Shown: positions 45,695 through 55,796 of the stretch, piece after piece | Layout: every line of letters begins with the position of its first letter | Numbering within the stretch: the first letter of the stretch is position 1 | Assembly (NCBI RefSeq): GCF_029714305.1 | Contig: NZ_CP121647.1 | Span: 5,042,501-5,106,500, forward strand | Source: Bradyrhizobium sp. CB3481 | GTDB lineage: Bacteria; Pseudomonadota; Alphaproteobacteria; Rhizobiales; Xanthobacteraceae | DNA length: 64,000 bases | Direction of reading: 5' to 3' | Notes under the pieces: generated by a model | What the model was told of the DNA's origin: nothing | Databases searched by the model: none | Seen by the model: only the letters and a program-made list of their open reading frames with translations | Translations under genes and position numbers: made by a program

Positions 45695-46279
45695 ATGCGC
45701 ATTCGTCGAACCGAACTTATGAAGCTTACTGGCTTAACCCGGGATCGCTTCGACAGCTATGCGAAAGCACGCCAGCTTGCGCTGTCCAACGACGAAAACG
45801 AACCCAGCGGGTACACGTGGTTCGAAGCCTTCCTCCAGATCGCCGTCGACGATCTGTGCGACGAACCGAAGCAGGAACGCCGGTCCTCCGCGAAGGCGAC
45901 GATCTGCGCCGTTGGGCCGGCCCTCGCCGCGCGCTGGCAGGATATCGTCCGGTCCGCCGCCGATCCGAAGCTTCCCGAAATCGTCTGGGTCCGGCTGACA
46001 CACAAGCATTCCGACGAAGGCCCTCGCCTGTCCAACGTCGTCGGGACGACCAACGAAGTCGCCGCTGCTATCGCACTGGCACCGGACTTCCGAAAGATTG
46101 ACGGCGGGTCGGCTACAGCCTGCGCAGCGCTCCTGATCCGCCGCGCCGACGAACAGGCGATCGAACTGCCCGACGATTTCTGGACCGCTACGCCGGCCTT
46201 TGTCGTCGAAGACGACGCCGCTGTCGACGCCATGTGGGCGCGCCCGATCGAAGCGTCCGTCGCGAAGGCGGCCAAGTGA
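45695..46279 (+). CDS. Phage protein with MerR/excisionase-like N-terminus
   Basis: 194 residues. 'MRIRRTELMKLTGLTRDRFD' looks like a short winged helix; the rest is alpha/beta. Its stop is 3 bases before the portal start; small DNA-binding factors often precede packaging genes. Not recognised more closely. Confidence 0.5.
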   Translation: MRIRRTELMKLTGLTRDRFDSYAKARQLALSNDENEPSGYTWFEAFLQIAVDDLCDEPKQERRSSAKATICAVGPALAARWQDIVRSAADPKLPEIVWVRLTHKHSDEGPRLSNVVGTTNEVAAAIALAPDFRKIDGGSATACAALLIRRADEQAIELPDDFWTATPAFVVEDDAAVDAMWARPIEASVAKAAK

Positions 46280-46281
46280 TC

Positions 46282-47499
46282 ATGGCTGGCGCGCTGACGC
46301 AGATCGGACAACGTTTCAGGGCCGCGGCAATGGCATTTCGCAGCTACGAAGGCGCCGGCGGTGGCCGCCGTTGGCGCGGCGCCCCCGAGATTGCCCATCA
46401 GGGCGCCGCGATGACCGCGGCGCGCGGCCCGATCGGCCGACGCGCTCGGGCGCTGGTCGGCAACGTCGCGCTGGCCAAGTCCGGCGCCGACGCATGGACC
46501 TCAAACCTAATCGGCGCCGGCATCAAGCCGCAGTCGCAGCATCCTGATCCAACTGTTCGCGCCCAGATCAACGCTGCATGGGATCGTTGGACAGATCAGG
46601 CAGACTTCGATCGGATCGCCGACTTTTATGGCCTTCAAGCGACCGTCGCAGGCCGCATGGTCGTCGACGGCGACTGCTTCGCGATGCCGACGATGGATGG
46701 CTTCGACGGCAATCCGTTGCGCATCCGGCTGTTCGACGCCGAGCAGATCGACCCCACTCTTTTCCGCGTGCTTGAAGGAAGCAGCGGCCGGATTGTTGCC
46801 GGCGTTGAATTCGATGGCCGCGGCCGGAGGGTCGCCTATCACGCTTACAAGGAACGGCCCGAATTCAACTACTGGGGCAGCCTCGCAATGGTGCGAATTC
46901 CAGCGGATCACCTGTTGCAGGTCTTCAAGCCGGAGGCACCGGGGCAGGTCCGCGGCTTGTCGTGGTTCGCGCCGATCCTGCTTTCATTGGCCGACGTCGA
47001 TCAACTCGCCGACGCCCAGCTTATGCGCCAGAAGGTCGCCGCATTACTGACTGGCTTCATCATCAACCAGTCCGGCGATGCCAGCCCATTCGCCGGCGAC
47101 CCGTCTTCCGACGGCAGCGCAATCGACAGCGGCCTTGAACCCGGTACGCTGAAGGTTCTGTCGGCCGGACAGGACGTGAAGTTCTCCGATCCCGCGACGA
47201 TCGACGCCGAAAGCATCGACTTCCTGCGCTTGACCGTTCGGCACATCGCCGCAGGGCTGGGCGTCCCCTACGAAGTTCTGACCGGGGACCTATCGCAGAT
47301 CAATTTCAGCAGTATCCGCGCCAGCCTTCTCGAATTCCGCCGCCGCGTCGAAGCGATCCAGAACAACGTGATCATTTTTCAGTTCTGCCGCCCGATCTGG
47401 GAAAGATGGCTCACAGTCGCGGCGCTTAGCGGTGAAATCGACGCCCGCGGTTTCGCGCGCGATCCGCGCGCGTTCATGGCCTCGTCAACGACGATCTGA
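46282..47499 (+). pseudogene. Phage portal protein (lambda type), 3' end deleted
   Basis: From MAGALTQIGQRFRAAAMAFR: 'YEGAGGGRRWRGAPEIAHQG', 'NVALAKSGADAWTSNLIGAG', 'GVPYEVLTGDLSQINFSSIR' are typical lambda-family portal landmarks. After 'ARDPRAFMA' (~47475) the sequence jumps to capsid-gene DNA and stops after six foreign residues; about 100 residues of portal plus the genes between it and the capsid are missing. Confidence 0.82.
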
Positions 47500-47955
47500 A
47501 CGCCTTCGAAAGCGTTCCGCGCAAGCTGGGTCAGGCGGCGGCGTCGACCGAAGCGCAGGCCCTCGCGGACCTGCTTCAATCGAACAGCGGCAACGGTCCG
47601 ACCATGTCGGACAATCAGCCGCTGTTCCACACGTCGCACAAGAACAAGGAAGCGACGACGCTGAAGAACTTCAACGACACGACGCCGACGGCGGACGCGT
47701 TGTTGGGCGCGGGCCGCCTTGCCCTTCGCAAACAGGTCGGACTGACCGGCGTCGAGTACCTGACGATCACGCCGAAGTTCTTGGTCGTTCCCAGCGAGCA
47801 GGAAACGGCGGCTGAAAAGGGTCTGGCGATCGTCGCGCCGACGAAGACGGCGGACTTCAATCCGTTCAGCGGCAAGCTTGAACTGGTTGTCGATCCGCGG
47901 CTGACCAGCGCAACGCGTTGGTACCTGGCCGCCGATAGGCTTCCGATAGTGTGCG
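47476..47955 (+). pseudogene. Major capsid part of a protease-capsid fusion, internal fragment
   Basis: 'LVNDDLNAFESVPRKLGQAA', 'LFHTSHKNKEATTLKNFNDT', 'ITPKFLVVPSEQETAAEKGL', 'VVDPRLTSATRWYLAAD' match the C-terminal capsid region of prohead-protease/capsid fusions. Both ends are deletion junctions. Confidence 0.7.
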
Positions 47956-48098
47956 AAATGCGACAACGCGAACCCGCTAAGCCCTTGATCTGCTTCGCAT
48001 CATTCGAGCCTGTTCTTGGTATGCAGCCTGCTAACCTTCTTCAGTCCTGCCAGCAAGGCACGGCAGGCTGCAGATTGGATGAGACAGTAGGCACAACA

Positions 48099-48923
48099 AT
48101 GCTCCACCGACCCATCTCCCCCGGGGAATTCGCCAAGTACACCACCAAGGATCCCAGAGAGATCCTTCTCGGTTATGAATATGAGATCGACTGGCCCTAC
48201 GCTGGCCCGCCAGCTGCACTACTCGACCGCACCTTCCACCCTATTTATACCGGTACTGATGGTGATGACTTCTATGACGTCGATGACATGCCTATCTATA
48301 TCAAGTTGCCGAGGGGTGACAAACGTGTGGATCGGAAGGCGATGGTCAATCCGATCCGCATCCTTCCGCCCTATTTCCAGGTCCGTTATGAACCCCTTGG
48401 CCATAGCTCTGGATACGAGATCAAGAGCGCCATTGCTCCGATGTCCATCCACAAGAGGCTCATCAAGCGAATTCTCTTCAAGGGTGTCAGCTTCAACGAA
48501 CACCCCAATGGCCCGAAGAATGACGGCGGTATTCATGTCTCAATAAACAGAGACTACACCGTTAACCCCTTGAAGGATAAAGTATTTCCATTCGCCCACA
48601 ACTTCCCTCGCCAAGCGCTCCTAAAGATCAGCGAACGCCAGCCGGAGACGCTAGACCTTTACGCTCAGCAGCATCCTGATTGCCCCGCCAAGCAAGCCGA
48701 ACGCTACTCAGTCCTCAACACCGCGAACTCCAATCGCTTTGAGTTTCGTCTCTTCGCTGCTCAGAAGCATCTCCTGATCCCAGCCATCGAGATGGCCGAC
48801 AGTCTCTTCAATGCAGCCAGGGACATTGAAGAGCTCACCGTGGAGACCTGGACCAACTACATCAACTCCAAAGTGAAATACGTTGATATCGCTCAGCACG
48901 TAAGGAGTAAGCTCAATGCTTAA
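48099..48923 (+). CDS. Amidoligase-family (COOH-NH2 ligase) protein
   Basis: 274 residues from MLHRPISPGEFAKYTTKDPR (in frame with the capsid fragment upstream, so a fusion from 47604 is also readable). Amidoligase landmarks: 'LGYEYEIDW' (first ExE), 'GYEIKSAIAP', 'NDGGIHVSINRDY' (CGxHVH-type) and 'RYSVLNTANSNRFEFRLF' (RYxxLN...EFR). Family members are ATP-dependent and form amide bonds on peptides or small molecules. GC content is clearly below that of neighbours. Confidence 0.65.
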   Translation: MLHRPISPGEFAKYTTKDPREILLGYEYEIDWPYAGPPAALLDRTFHPIYTGTDGDDFYDVDDMPIYIKLPRGDKRVDRKAMVNPIRILPPYFQVRYEPLGHSSGYEIKSAIAPMSIHKRLIKRILFKGVSFNEHPNGPKNDGGIHVSINRDYTVNPLKDKVFPFAHNFPRQALLKISERQPETLDLYAQQHPDCPAKQAERYSVLNTANSNRFEFRLFAAQKHLLIPAIEMADSLFNAARDIEELTVETWTNYINSKVKYVDIAQHVRSKLNA

Positions 48924-48978
48924 GATCATTACCATCACCCTCGCTGTCATCGGCATGGCCATCCGCGCGCGACGATGA
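48916..48978 (+). pseudogene. Truncated small exported/membrane peptide
   Basis: MLKIITITLAVIGMA starts inside the amidoligase stop region with a GGAG site, then runs into the ParB fragment junction (~48960) and stops. Confidence 0.4.
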
Positions 48979-49190
48979 CGGGCACCTCGGCGATCCAGAG
49001 CAGTTTGGCCGCCTGAAGCCGACCGTGGCCGGCGAGCACCATGCCATCATCGACCGCCAGGATTGGCATCGTCCAACCCCACTCGCGGATCGAGGCGGCG
49101 ATCCCGGGCGTGTGCCGGCGCGAATTGCGCTCATACGGGCACAGCCGATCGATCGGCCAGACCTCAATGGCCGCGTGTCGACTTGGACAT
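48958..49190 (-). pseudogene. ParB/sulfiredoxin-like nuclease domain fragment
   Basis: 'AIEVWPIDRLCPYERNSRRH' and 'TPGIAASIREWGWTMPILAV', 'VLAGHGRLQAAKLLWIAEVP' are the ParB N-terminal domain of phage ParB-methyltransferase type proteins. Cut off at 'ARGW' by the junction with the amidoligase segment. It is not obviously the missing half of 42080-42451. Confidence 0.7.
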
Positions 49191-50690
49191 CCATGACTTG
49201 CCCGTTTATGGCCCGAATAGGTGGGACTCTCATAGCGCAGCCCACAGGCGTGGCTCGCGAGCAGGCGCTCGCATCCGAAACAGCAGATTGCTTCGGCATC
49301 CGCGTTCATCGTTAGCAGAATGATTCCGTCCAGCCAGCTATGGGCGAAGACGTCGCGAGGAGAGAGCGAAATCCTTGCTTGGTATGGGCGCCGTCGCTGC
49401 CGGTTTTGACTAAAAAGTCGCGGGGCAGTCCTCTCGACGCCCCGCATTCCAACGGCTTGATTTTGCTTCTCCGAGACAAATTTCTCTGAGACGAACATTA
49501 CTCCGCAGCGTGAGGCTCACCAGGGGCGCAACCACTGCTGATTGGGTCTGCCGTTGCACTGATTTAGTGTAACGGGAGCACCGTCTATCGCTTGTGCTTC
49601 GAAGCACCACTGAGGGTTGACTACGCATAGGGTCTGGTGTATTCCCAGTCCTGGCTAGGCGAGGCAGCGTCGTAAGCCTTGAGCAAGAGCGGCTTTTCGG
49701 AGCGACAGAATTGTCTTCTGGCCCGATTGCAAGCTGCTCGTTCCTTGCGCTCAGCGCAAACTAGCCCGTGTCAAGGTTCACGTCCCAGAGAATGTAGCGA
49801 AAGTGCGTGTCTTTTTGCTGCGGAGTACAATCTCAGCGTCTACGCTCTGCTCCTTTACCCCGAGCACGAGGTTCGGATTTTGGTTGGACTGGATTATATA
49901 GATCGCCGTTTTTGGCCTCATCGATTGATGACAACCTGAAACTGAAGACGGTGTCTTCCGGCCACTTGAAGCAACTCAGGGACTTGAGCCTTCATCGGTG
50001 TCTTAGCAATCAGCGTGCCACGAAAGAGTTGAGCAGCCCCTGCTTCAGAAGGGCAAGACTGTGCGCTCACGCTGCGCCGGCGCAATACTTGCGCCCGGGT
50101 GTTGCGGTCCGGACATATGTGTCCGCAACCGGACAGGGCTGGACGCGACAACACGGGAGGCGGCGGCTGCCGCTCGTGTTGACCCGACCATCTGCGCGAG
50201 TATGATGTCTCAATGGTGACCCTCACCACCGAAGCGGAAGACCATTGAGATGCCCCCCTCACTTCCCGTTTAAAAGATGATCGAGCCGTCTGGCATGCCC
50301 CTGGCCCGCTTCTTGGAATCTTCGAGGAAGCAAAGGCCAAAAAACCATGCTGCAAATATGCCCGAACCGCGCAGTCCCGCGTACCCGCGCAGGCTCATCC
50401 TATCAGTAGTACCCGGTGAAAGTTCAGATCAACGACGACACCGCGCGGACCTTGAGGACGCGCAAAGAAGGCTCCTGTTGAATTCACACCCGCCGGGAAT
50501 GTGCAAGCGTCACCGCGCACACCGGATGGAAGAATGAAACGCTGCGAAAGGCCTACCCCGCACATTCAGCGCGTGAGCAGGCCACTGTCGGCACTGGCGG
50601 CGCCGGCTGTCGGTATTGAGACCGATGTCAGCAACTTAACGCTACAATCGGTACGACGTGTCTGCAGAGCTTGCGAATTCGCTTTGGCAC
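49191..50690. other. Debris region, no gene identified
   Basis: About 1.5 kb with only short, unconvincing frames on both strands. I found no recognisable domain, IS end or RNA gene. Confidence 0.35.
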
Positions 50691-50769
50691 GCGGTTTGCT
50701 CTGTTCACGGCATCACCACCAATTGCAATGCGATGGACTTCGGGACGGACTTGGCGCGCGTCGCTGTTA

Positions 50770-51090
50770 GCGTCTGGTCCGTCCCGACGGTTTGCTGCGG
50801 CGACAACGGAGAAAATGGCGGCAGGCTTGTTTGTAGCCGATCTGGCCACCTTGGAGGAACACTGGGGTATCGACGATGTCGCCATAGATTGACAGACCGT
50901 GGGGATCAAAGGATGTCAGGCCGTAGCCACCGCCGACGTGCACACCAATATATCCTCCGGTCCAGCTCCACAGTGCCCGTGGGATCTTCACTGCAGTCGC
51001 GAGATCGCCCGAATTGGTAGGACCGCTTACAACCAGCGCAACTGTTGCGGCACCCAAAAAAGAACTCCAGATCGCATGATAATCTCACAA
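50770..51090 (-). pseudogene. Outer-membrane beta-barrel protein, N-terminal remnant
   Basis: 'LGAATVALVVSGPTNSGDLA' (signal peptide), 'PRALWSWTGGYIGVHVGGGY', 'LSIYGDIVDTPVFLQGGQIG' is the start of a Rhizobiales Omp25/RopB-like barrel. The frame breaks after 'IGYK'. Confidence 0.65.
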
Positions 51091-51614
51091 CGCGCGTCAC
51101 CTTCCAACGAACAGTTGGCAACTTGCGCAGTCACACCCGTCCATCAATGGACCAAGCGCGACATCTCCGCTTCAGGCATGTAGCGGCAGCGCACGCATAC
51201 CGACACGCTGAAATGGCCTGAAGCTATTACGCCGGTTTCCAAGCCCCTTTTTCGCGGCTCCAGGATTTGCGCCAGCGCAAGCAATGCGCTGCCCTTTGGT
51301 TTTTCGTGCACAACGTCGCGTTCGCAACAGTTCGACTACTTTGAGACAAGCCGCGCGTTTGCTTTCGGATAAAAAGCGCTGTATATGCGCCGGCTAGTTC
51401 CGGCGGCAATAGATGGCCTCAGCAATTTGGCCAATGGCCAATCTCTTGCTACCGCAAGCGCCGAGAACATCGATTTCGGCATTAAGGGCGCGATGATCAT
51501 CAGTTTTCTCGATTGTTTCGGCATTGAGCCGCAAATGGAACGCGAGGCCGCGACGATCGGACGCGCCGCCGTGGTGCGCCAGCCGCGGGAGACGATCGCG
51601 CGCGTCGCCTGCAA

Positions 51615-52718
51615 ATGCTGACGACCGCGACCTTGGCCCGATCGGTCACGCTGCCGACCGGGCGGCTGGACATCGCCGTCGAGGAGGTCGCGTGGCCGCT
51701 CGACGCGCTCTGCGACTTCGCGGCACGCGAGAATCCACGGCGCGGGTTCCTGGTGGTCTCGCGCGTGCTGGGGCGCAATCTGCCGGCCGCGCCGCAGACG
51801 ATGCGGCGCAGCGTGCGCGATCTGACCAAGCGTATTCCCGTCGACCTGCCCGGTCCGGTTATGGTGATCGGGCTGGCCGAGGCTGCCGTTTGCTTGGGGC
51901 ACATGGTGCATGAGGAACTGTGTCAGCGAACGGGGCGCGCCGACATTCATTTCCTGCATTCGACCCGGCAGCAGCTGGATCATCCGCTGCTGTGCCGGTT
52001 CGAGGAACCACACAGCCATGCCGCGGCGCATCTCATCTACCGTCCTGCCCTACCGAGCCCGCGCGCGCTGGTGATCGTCGATGACGAGGTTTCGACCGGC
52101 AGGACTTTATGCAACCTCGCCGAGGCGCTGACGGATGCCTGGCCAGGGATCGAGGCAATCGTCGTAGCAACGCTCACCGACTGGTCGGTCGGGCGCGGCT
52201 GGCAGGCCCGGATGCCGCGCCCGACCAAGTTGGCGGCGCTGCTCAGCGGGCGGCTCGAATGGACGCAGGGCGCGGCGATCGCCGCCGATCCCAACTTCGC
52301 GACCGCGGCGGGCTCGCTCGGCCGCATGATCACACATCATAATTTCGGACGCCTAGGGCTGAAGGCACCGATCGCGCCATCTCCCGCCGGCACGCTGCCG
52401 GCCGTGCGCGGACCGCTGCGCATCGTCGGCACCGGCGAGTTCGCTTATCCGCCGTTCCGGCTCGCCGAACAGCTGGCGGAAGCGGGGCATGACGTCGTCG
52501 TGCAGGCGACCACCCGCAGCCCTGCGTGCCTCGGCGTAGCGATGGCGGCCAAGCTGCGCTTTGCGGACAATTATGGCACCGGGGTACCTAATTATCTCTA
52601 CAACGCCGATCCGGCGGACGGACGCGCGACGTGGATCGCCCATGAGACCGGCGCCGACACGATCGACCCGATGCTGGTCGCCACGCTCGACGCGGCGCTG
52701 ATCGGCTGGGTGCGATGA
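51615..52718 (+). CDS. Ter-cluster phosphoribosyltransferase with TRSP domain
   Basis: 367 residues. The PRPP-binding loop is 'ALVIVDDEVSTGRTLCNLAE' (residues ~150-170). The C-terminal ~110 residues ('IVGTGEFAYPPFRLAEQLAE', 'FADNYGTGVPNYLYNADPAD') match the TRSP domain that follows this PRTase in tellurite/stress (Ter) operons. The following HAD gene overlaps by 4 bp. Codon use (GC-rich, sphingomonad-like) differs from the window's small genes, suggesting transfer. Confidence 0.8.
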   Translation: MLTTATLARSVTLPTGRLDIAVEEVAWPLDALCDFAARENPRRGFLVVSRVLGRNLPAAPQTMRRSVRDLTKRIPVDLPGPVMVIGLAEAAVCLGHMVHEELCQRTGRADIHFLHSTRQQLDHPLLCRFEEPHSHAAAHLIYRPALPSPRALVIVDDEVSTGRTLCNLAEALTDAWPGIEAIVVATLTDWSVGRGWQARMPRPTKLAALLSGRLEWTQGAAIAADPNFATAAGSLGRMITHHNFGRLGLKAPIAPSPAGTLPAVRGPLRIVGTGEFAYPPFRLAEQLAEAGHDVVVQATTRSPACLGVAMAAKLRFADNYGTGVPNYLYNADPADGRATWIAHETGADTIDPMLVATLDAALIGWVR

Positions 52719-53464
52719 TCCGCGCGATCGCCCTTGTGGATCTGGACGACACGCTGTTCCAGACATTTCGTAAATGCCCGCCGGACGTGCCGGTCGAACG
52801 GCTGACGCCGCTCGGCTTCGCGCGCGACGGCGCGCCGCTCAGCTATGCGACGCCACGGCAGATGCAGTTTATCGAATGGCTGGCCGAAACGACGCACCTC
52901 GTGCCGGTGACGGCGCGCAGCCTTGATGCGTTGCGACGCGCGGATATTCCCTTTCGCGCGGCGATTTGCGCGCATGGCGGCGTCGTGCTCGACGAAGGGG
53001 GCGAGGTCGATCCGATCTGGGCGGAAAACATCGCCAAGCGCGCCGCACCCTACGCGGGACAACTAGCGGTGCTGACCGATGCCATCTTGGCCGAGGCGGA
53101 GAGGCGGGGCGTTGCGATCAACGCTCGGGTGCTGAGCGAAGGCGAGCTGCCTCTCTACACGATCGCCAAACATGCTGACGCCGATACCGACGCGCTGTTG
53201 GCAGTGATCGATGCCGCTGTAGCGACGCTGCCCGCTGGCTGGACTGACCATCGCAACGGCAACAACGTTGCACTGATCCCGCCCTATCTGGGTAAGCATC
53301 ACGCAGTGGCTCACATTTTGCCGGCGTTACGCGCGCGCTTCCCGGACGCGCCGGTCATAGGCATCGGCGATAGCCATACCGACGCGCCTTTCATGAGATT
53401 GTGCGACTTTGCGATGATGCCGTTACGTTCGCAGTTGGCCGGCGGCCTGTTTGATGCCGGTTGA
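52715..53464 (+). CDS. HAD-family hydrolase of the Ter-type cluster
   Basis: 249 residues. Nucleophile motif 'LVDLDDTLFQT' (DxDxT) at the N-terminus and 'IGIGDSHTDAPFM' (motif IV) near the end; a large cap domain between. Such HAD phosphatases sit between the two phosphoribosyltransferases in Ter operons, with predicted nucleotide-like product. Overlaps both neighbours. Confidence 0.8.
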   Translation: MIRAIALVDLDDTLFQTFRKCPPDVPVERLTPLGFARDGAPLSYATPRQMQFIEWLAETTHLVPVTARSLDALRRADIPFRAAICAHGGVVLDEGGEVDPIWAENIAKRAAPYAGQLAVLTDAILAEAERRGVAINARVLSEGELPLYTIAKHADADTDALLAVIDAAVATLPAGWTDHRNGNNVALIPPYLGKHHAVAHILPALRARFPDAPVIGIGDSHTDAPFMRLCDFAMMPLRSQLAGGLFDAG

Positions 53465-54560
53465 CCTCTGCACGCATATGGCGATTCCCTTCTCGGGCAG
53501 CTACGATCCGGCTGACGTCATCTTCCTGCTCAAGCCGGTGACGATGGCGACAACGGACGTCGCCGACAAGGAAGCGGCGATCCAGTCGGGCCTGCGCCAC
53601 TATTCGGAGATGATAGCGCCCGAGAACGTGCCTGGCCCCGCCTATCTGGCGCTCTATCACGCCGCGCTGGAGCGCAACGGCGCCCGTCTGGCGCAGGATG
53701 TGTCGAGCCTGGCGGAGCATCTCGCCGAGCGCCGGCCTGGCCGCGAAGTGGTGCTGGTCTCGCTGGCTCGGGCAGGTACGCCGATCGGCGTGCTGCTTAC
53801 GCGAACGCTGCGCGTCCGAGGGCACCGCGCTAGCCATTATTCGATCAGCATCATCCGCGATCGGGGTATCGATCGCATTGCGCTTGCGCATATCGCGGCC
53901 AGGCACGACCCTGGCGACTCCGTTTTCATCGATGGCTGGACGGGCAAGGGCGCGATCGCCGGCGAACTGCGCACGTCGCTGGCCGACCGGCCGTTCGGGT
54001 TCGCGCCGGAGCTGGCGGTCGTCGCCGATCCGGCCGGGCAGGCGGACATTGCAGCCACCGACGATGACTATTTGATCGCCTCTGGCCTGCTCAACGGCGT
54101 CGTCTCCGGTCTGGTAAGCCGCTCGATTCTCAACGCCGAGGTGGTCGGTCCGGAGGATTTCCACGCCTGCGTCACATACCCGCAATATGGGGAAGCTGAC
54201 CTATCGCGTGCTTTCGTCGACACTATCGCGCCGCTGGTCGCCGCAGCATCGCCGCAGCCGATCGGCGGCCACACCGCCCGGCGCAAATTGCTGAACAGAA
54301 GGTGTGAAGCGATGATCGACGCGATGTTGGAGCGGTGCGGGACGCGCGACCGCAACAGGATCAAGCCGGGGATCGCGGAGGCAACACGCGCCCTGCTGCG
54401 GCGTATGCCCGACCGGCTGCTGCTGCGCGACCTCGGGGACCCCGATGTTGCGCATCTGCTCCACCTCGCCGACGAGCACGGCCTTCGGGTGGAACCGCTG
54501 GGCGATCGATCGCACTATCGCGCGGTGGCGATCGTCCGTAGTCTGGGACAAGATGTATGA
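53451..54560 (+). CDS. StiP/PRTase_1-type protein of the Ter-type cluster
   Basis: 369 residues; ATG 53478 (MAIPFSGSYDPADVIFLLKP) may be the true start. 'SGSYDPADVIFLLKPVTM' and 'VVLVSLARAGTPIGVLLTRT', 'VFIDGWTGKGAIAGEL' are typical of the family annotated as StiP cysteine protease / PRTase_1. Overlaps the next gene start by 4 bp. Confidence 0.78.
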   Translation: MMPVDLCTHMAIPFSGSYDPADVIFLLKPVTMATTDVADKEAAIQSGLRHYSEMIAPENVPGPAYLALYHAALERNGARLAQDVSSLAEHLAERRPGREVVLVSLARAGTPIGVLLTRTLRVRGHRASHYSISIIRDRGIDRIALAHIAARHDPGDSVFIDGWTGKGAIAGELRTSLADRPFGFAPELAVVADPAGQADIAATDDDYLIASGLLNGVVSGLVSRSILNAEVVGPEDFHACVTYPQYGEADLSRAFVDTIAPLVAAASPQPIGGHTARRKLLNRRCEAMIDAMLERCGTRDRNRIKPGIAEATRALLRRMPDRLLLRDLGDPDVAHLLHLADEHGLRVEPLGDRSHYRAVAIVRSLGQDV

Positions 54561-54965
54561 GCGGTCAGTCTCCGCGTTGGCGCTGGGCGCGACGCTCTAC
54601 ATACCATGCACGCGGGACGATCTGGCCGAGACACTGCTCGGTTCGCGGTGAATCCCCGGCCTGCGCTCGGCCATGCTGTGCCTCGAGGATTCGGTGCTGG
54701 AACGGGACGTGCCGGATGCGCTGGCGCGCCTCGCGATGGTCCTGCGGATACTGGCCGAGCGGATTCCCGGCGCCGGGACCCGGTGCTGTTCGTGCGCCCG
54801 CGAGACGCGGCGATGCTGGAGCATGTGTTATGTATGCCGGGGGTGGAGCAACTGGCCGGCTTTGTCATCCCAAGGCAAATGCGGACATCATACCGGCCTA
54901 TCCGAGGTTGCCGCTGCGCGGGCGGCACCTGCTGATGCCGACGCTGGAGACCGCGCGAGGCGCGA
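54557..54965 (+). pseudogene. HpcH/HpaI aldolase-like Ter-cluster gene, truncated
   Basis: MYERSVSALALGATLYIPCT..., a TGA (54650-54652, probably CGA in the parent), then 'SAMLCLEDSVLERDVPDALA' and frameshifted 'DPVLFVRPRDAAMLEHVL', 'LRGRHLLMPTLETARGA'. The rest is missing; the IS200/IS605 element starts about 40 bp further on. Confidence 0.7.
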
Positions 54966-55004
54966 CGCAAACGAATGCGGCGGCTGCGCGACCAGTTGGT
55001 AAGT

Positions 55005-55645
55005 ATCCCCCGGCAAAGCCGGGGGCTTTAGGATTTGGGCCGCTCAAAGCGGCTTTCGGGACGCTAACGCGTCCCCGCTTTTGGAGCCGCCTGAAGGCGG
55101 CATTAGCGCCACAAGTTCATTTGATCTAACCGGGTATCCTCAGCCTCCTGCTTGCGGATGTACTCCCGGATCACCGCTTCGTCTCGACCGACGGTCGAGA
55201 CGAAGTATCCCCGGGCCCAAAAGTGCTGCCCTACGAAGTTGCGTTTCCGCTTCCCGTAGACCCGTGCCAAATGGATAGCGCTCTTGCCCTTGATGTATCC
55301 GATCACTTGCGACACCGCGTATTTGGGTGGGATCGAAATCATCATGTGTACATGATCGGACATCAGATGCCCCTCTTCGACCCTGCACTCCTTCTGCATT
55401 GCCAGTCTGCGAAACACCTCCCCAAGGTGCTGCCGCAGTTCCCCATACAACGTCTTCCTGCGACACTTGGGAATGAAGACAATGTGATATTTGCACTCCC
55501 ATTTGCTGTGGCTTAGGCTCTCGTAATCGTCCATCGCGAAACTCCTTCTCGTGTGCGTGGTGGCTCACGAGTCGCGAGTTTCGTCGATGGACGACCGCCT
55601 GAAATGTCAAACTTCTGCTGCCTCCCCGGCAAAGCCGGGGGCCTC
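55005..55645 (-). mobile_element. IS200/IS605-family element (tnpA only)
   Basis: Both ends carry the hairpin CCCCGGC-AAA-GCCGGGG (55007-55025 with one extra pair, and 55624-55640). Contains tnpA on the minus strand and no tnpB. Between tnpA and the left end are three more stem-loops: GCCGCT-CAA-AGCGGC (55039), GGGACGC-TAAC-GCGTCCC (55058), GCCGCC-TGAA-GGCGGC (55086). Confidence 0.8.
55103..55534 (-). CDS. tnpA: IS200/IS605 transposase TnpA (Y1 HUH)
   Basis: 143 residues. HUH motif in 'LMSDHVHMMISIPP' and the catalytic Tyr in 'VIREYIRKQEAED'. Y1 transposases cut and join single-stranded DNA at hairpin ends. Complete and probably active. Confidence 0.92.
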   Translation of the reverse strand: MDDYESLSHSKWECKYHIVFIPKCRRKTLYGELRQHLGEVFRRLAMQKECRVEEGHLMSDHVHMMISIPPKYAVSQVIGYIKGKSAIHLARVYGKRKRNFVGQHFWARGYFVSTVGRDEAVIREYIRKQEAEDTRLDQMNLWR

Positions 55646-55796
55646 CTTTGTTAGCTAGCCTAGTTGAGCCGCGCCATACCTAGTGCTCGAGATTGCCCAT
55701 CGTCCGGAAGGACGCTGTCTCTCGCCGCCGTGCCAAGGACAATCGTCAGCTCTTCGCGCAGATAGTCCTCCGTGAAGAACGCGGACGACCGCTGAT

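Noticed and set aside
47604..48098. Single long gene from 47604 to 48923
   Set aside because: The first part is clearly capsid and the second amidoligase, with a composition change near 48.0 kb; treated as a junction rather than a native fusion.
50280..50310. TGGCATG...TGGCCC resembling a sigma-54 promoter
   Set aside because: The -12 box does not read TTGC and no gene follows.
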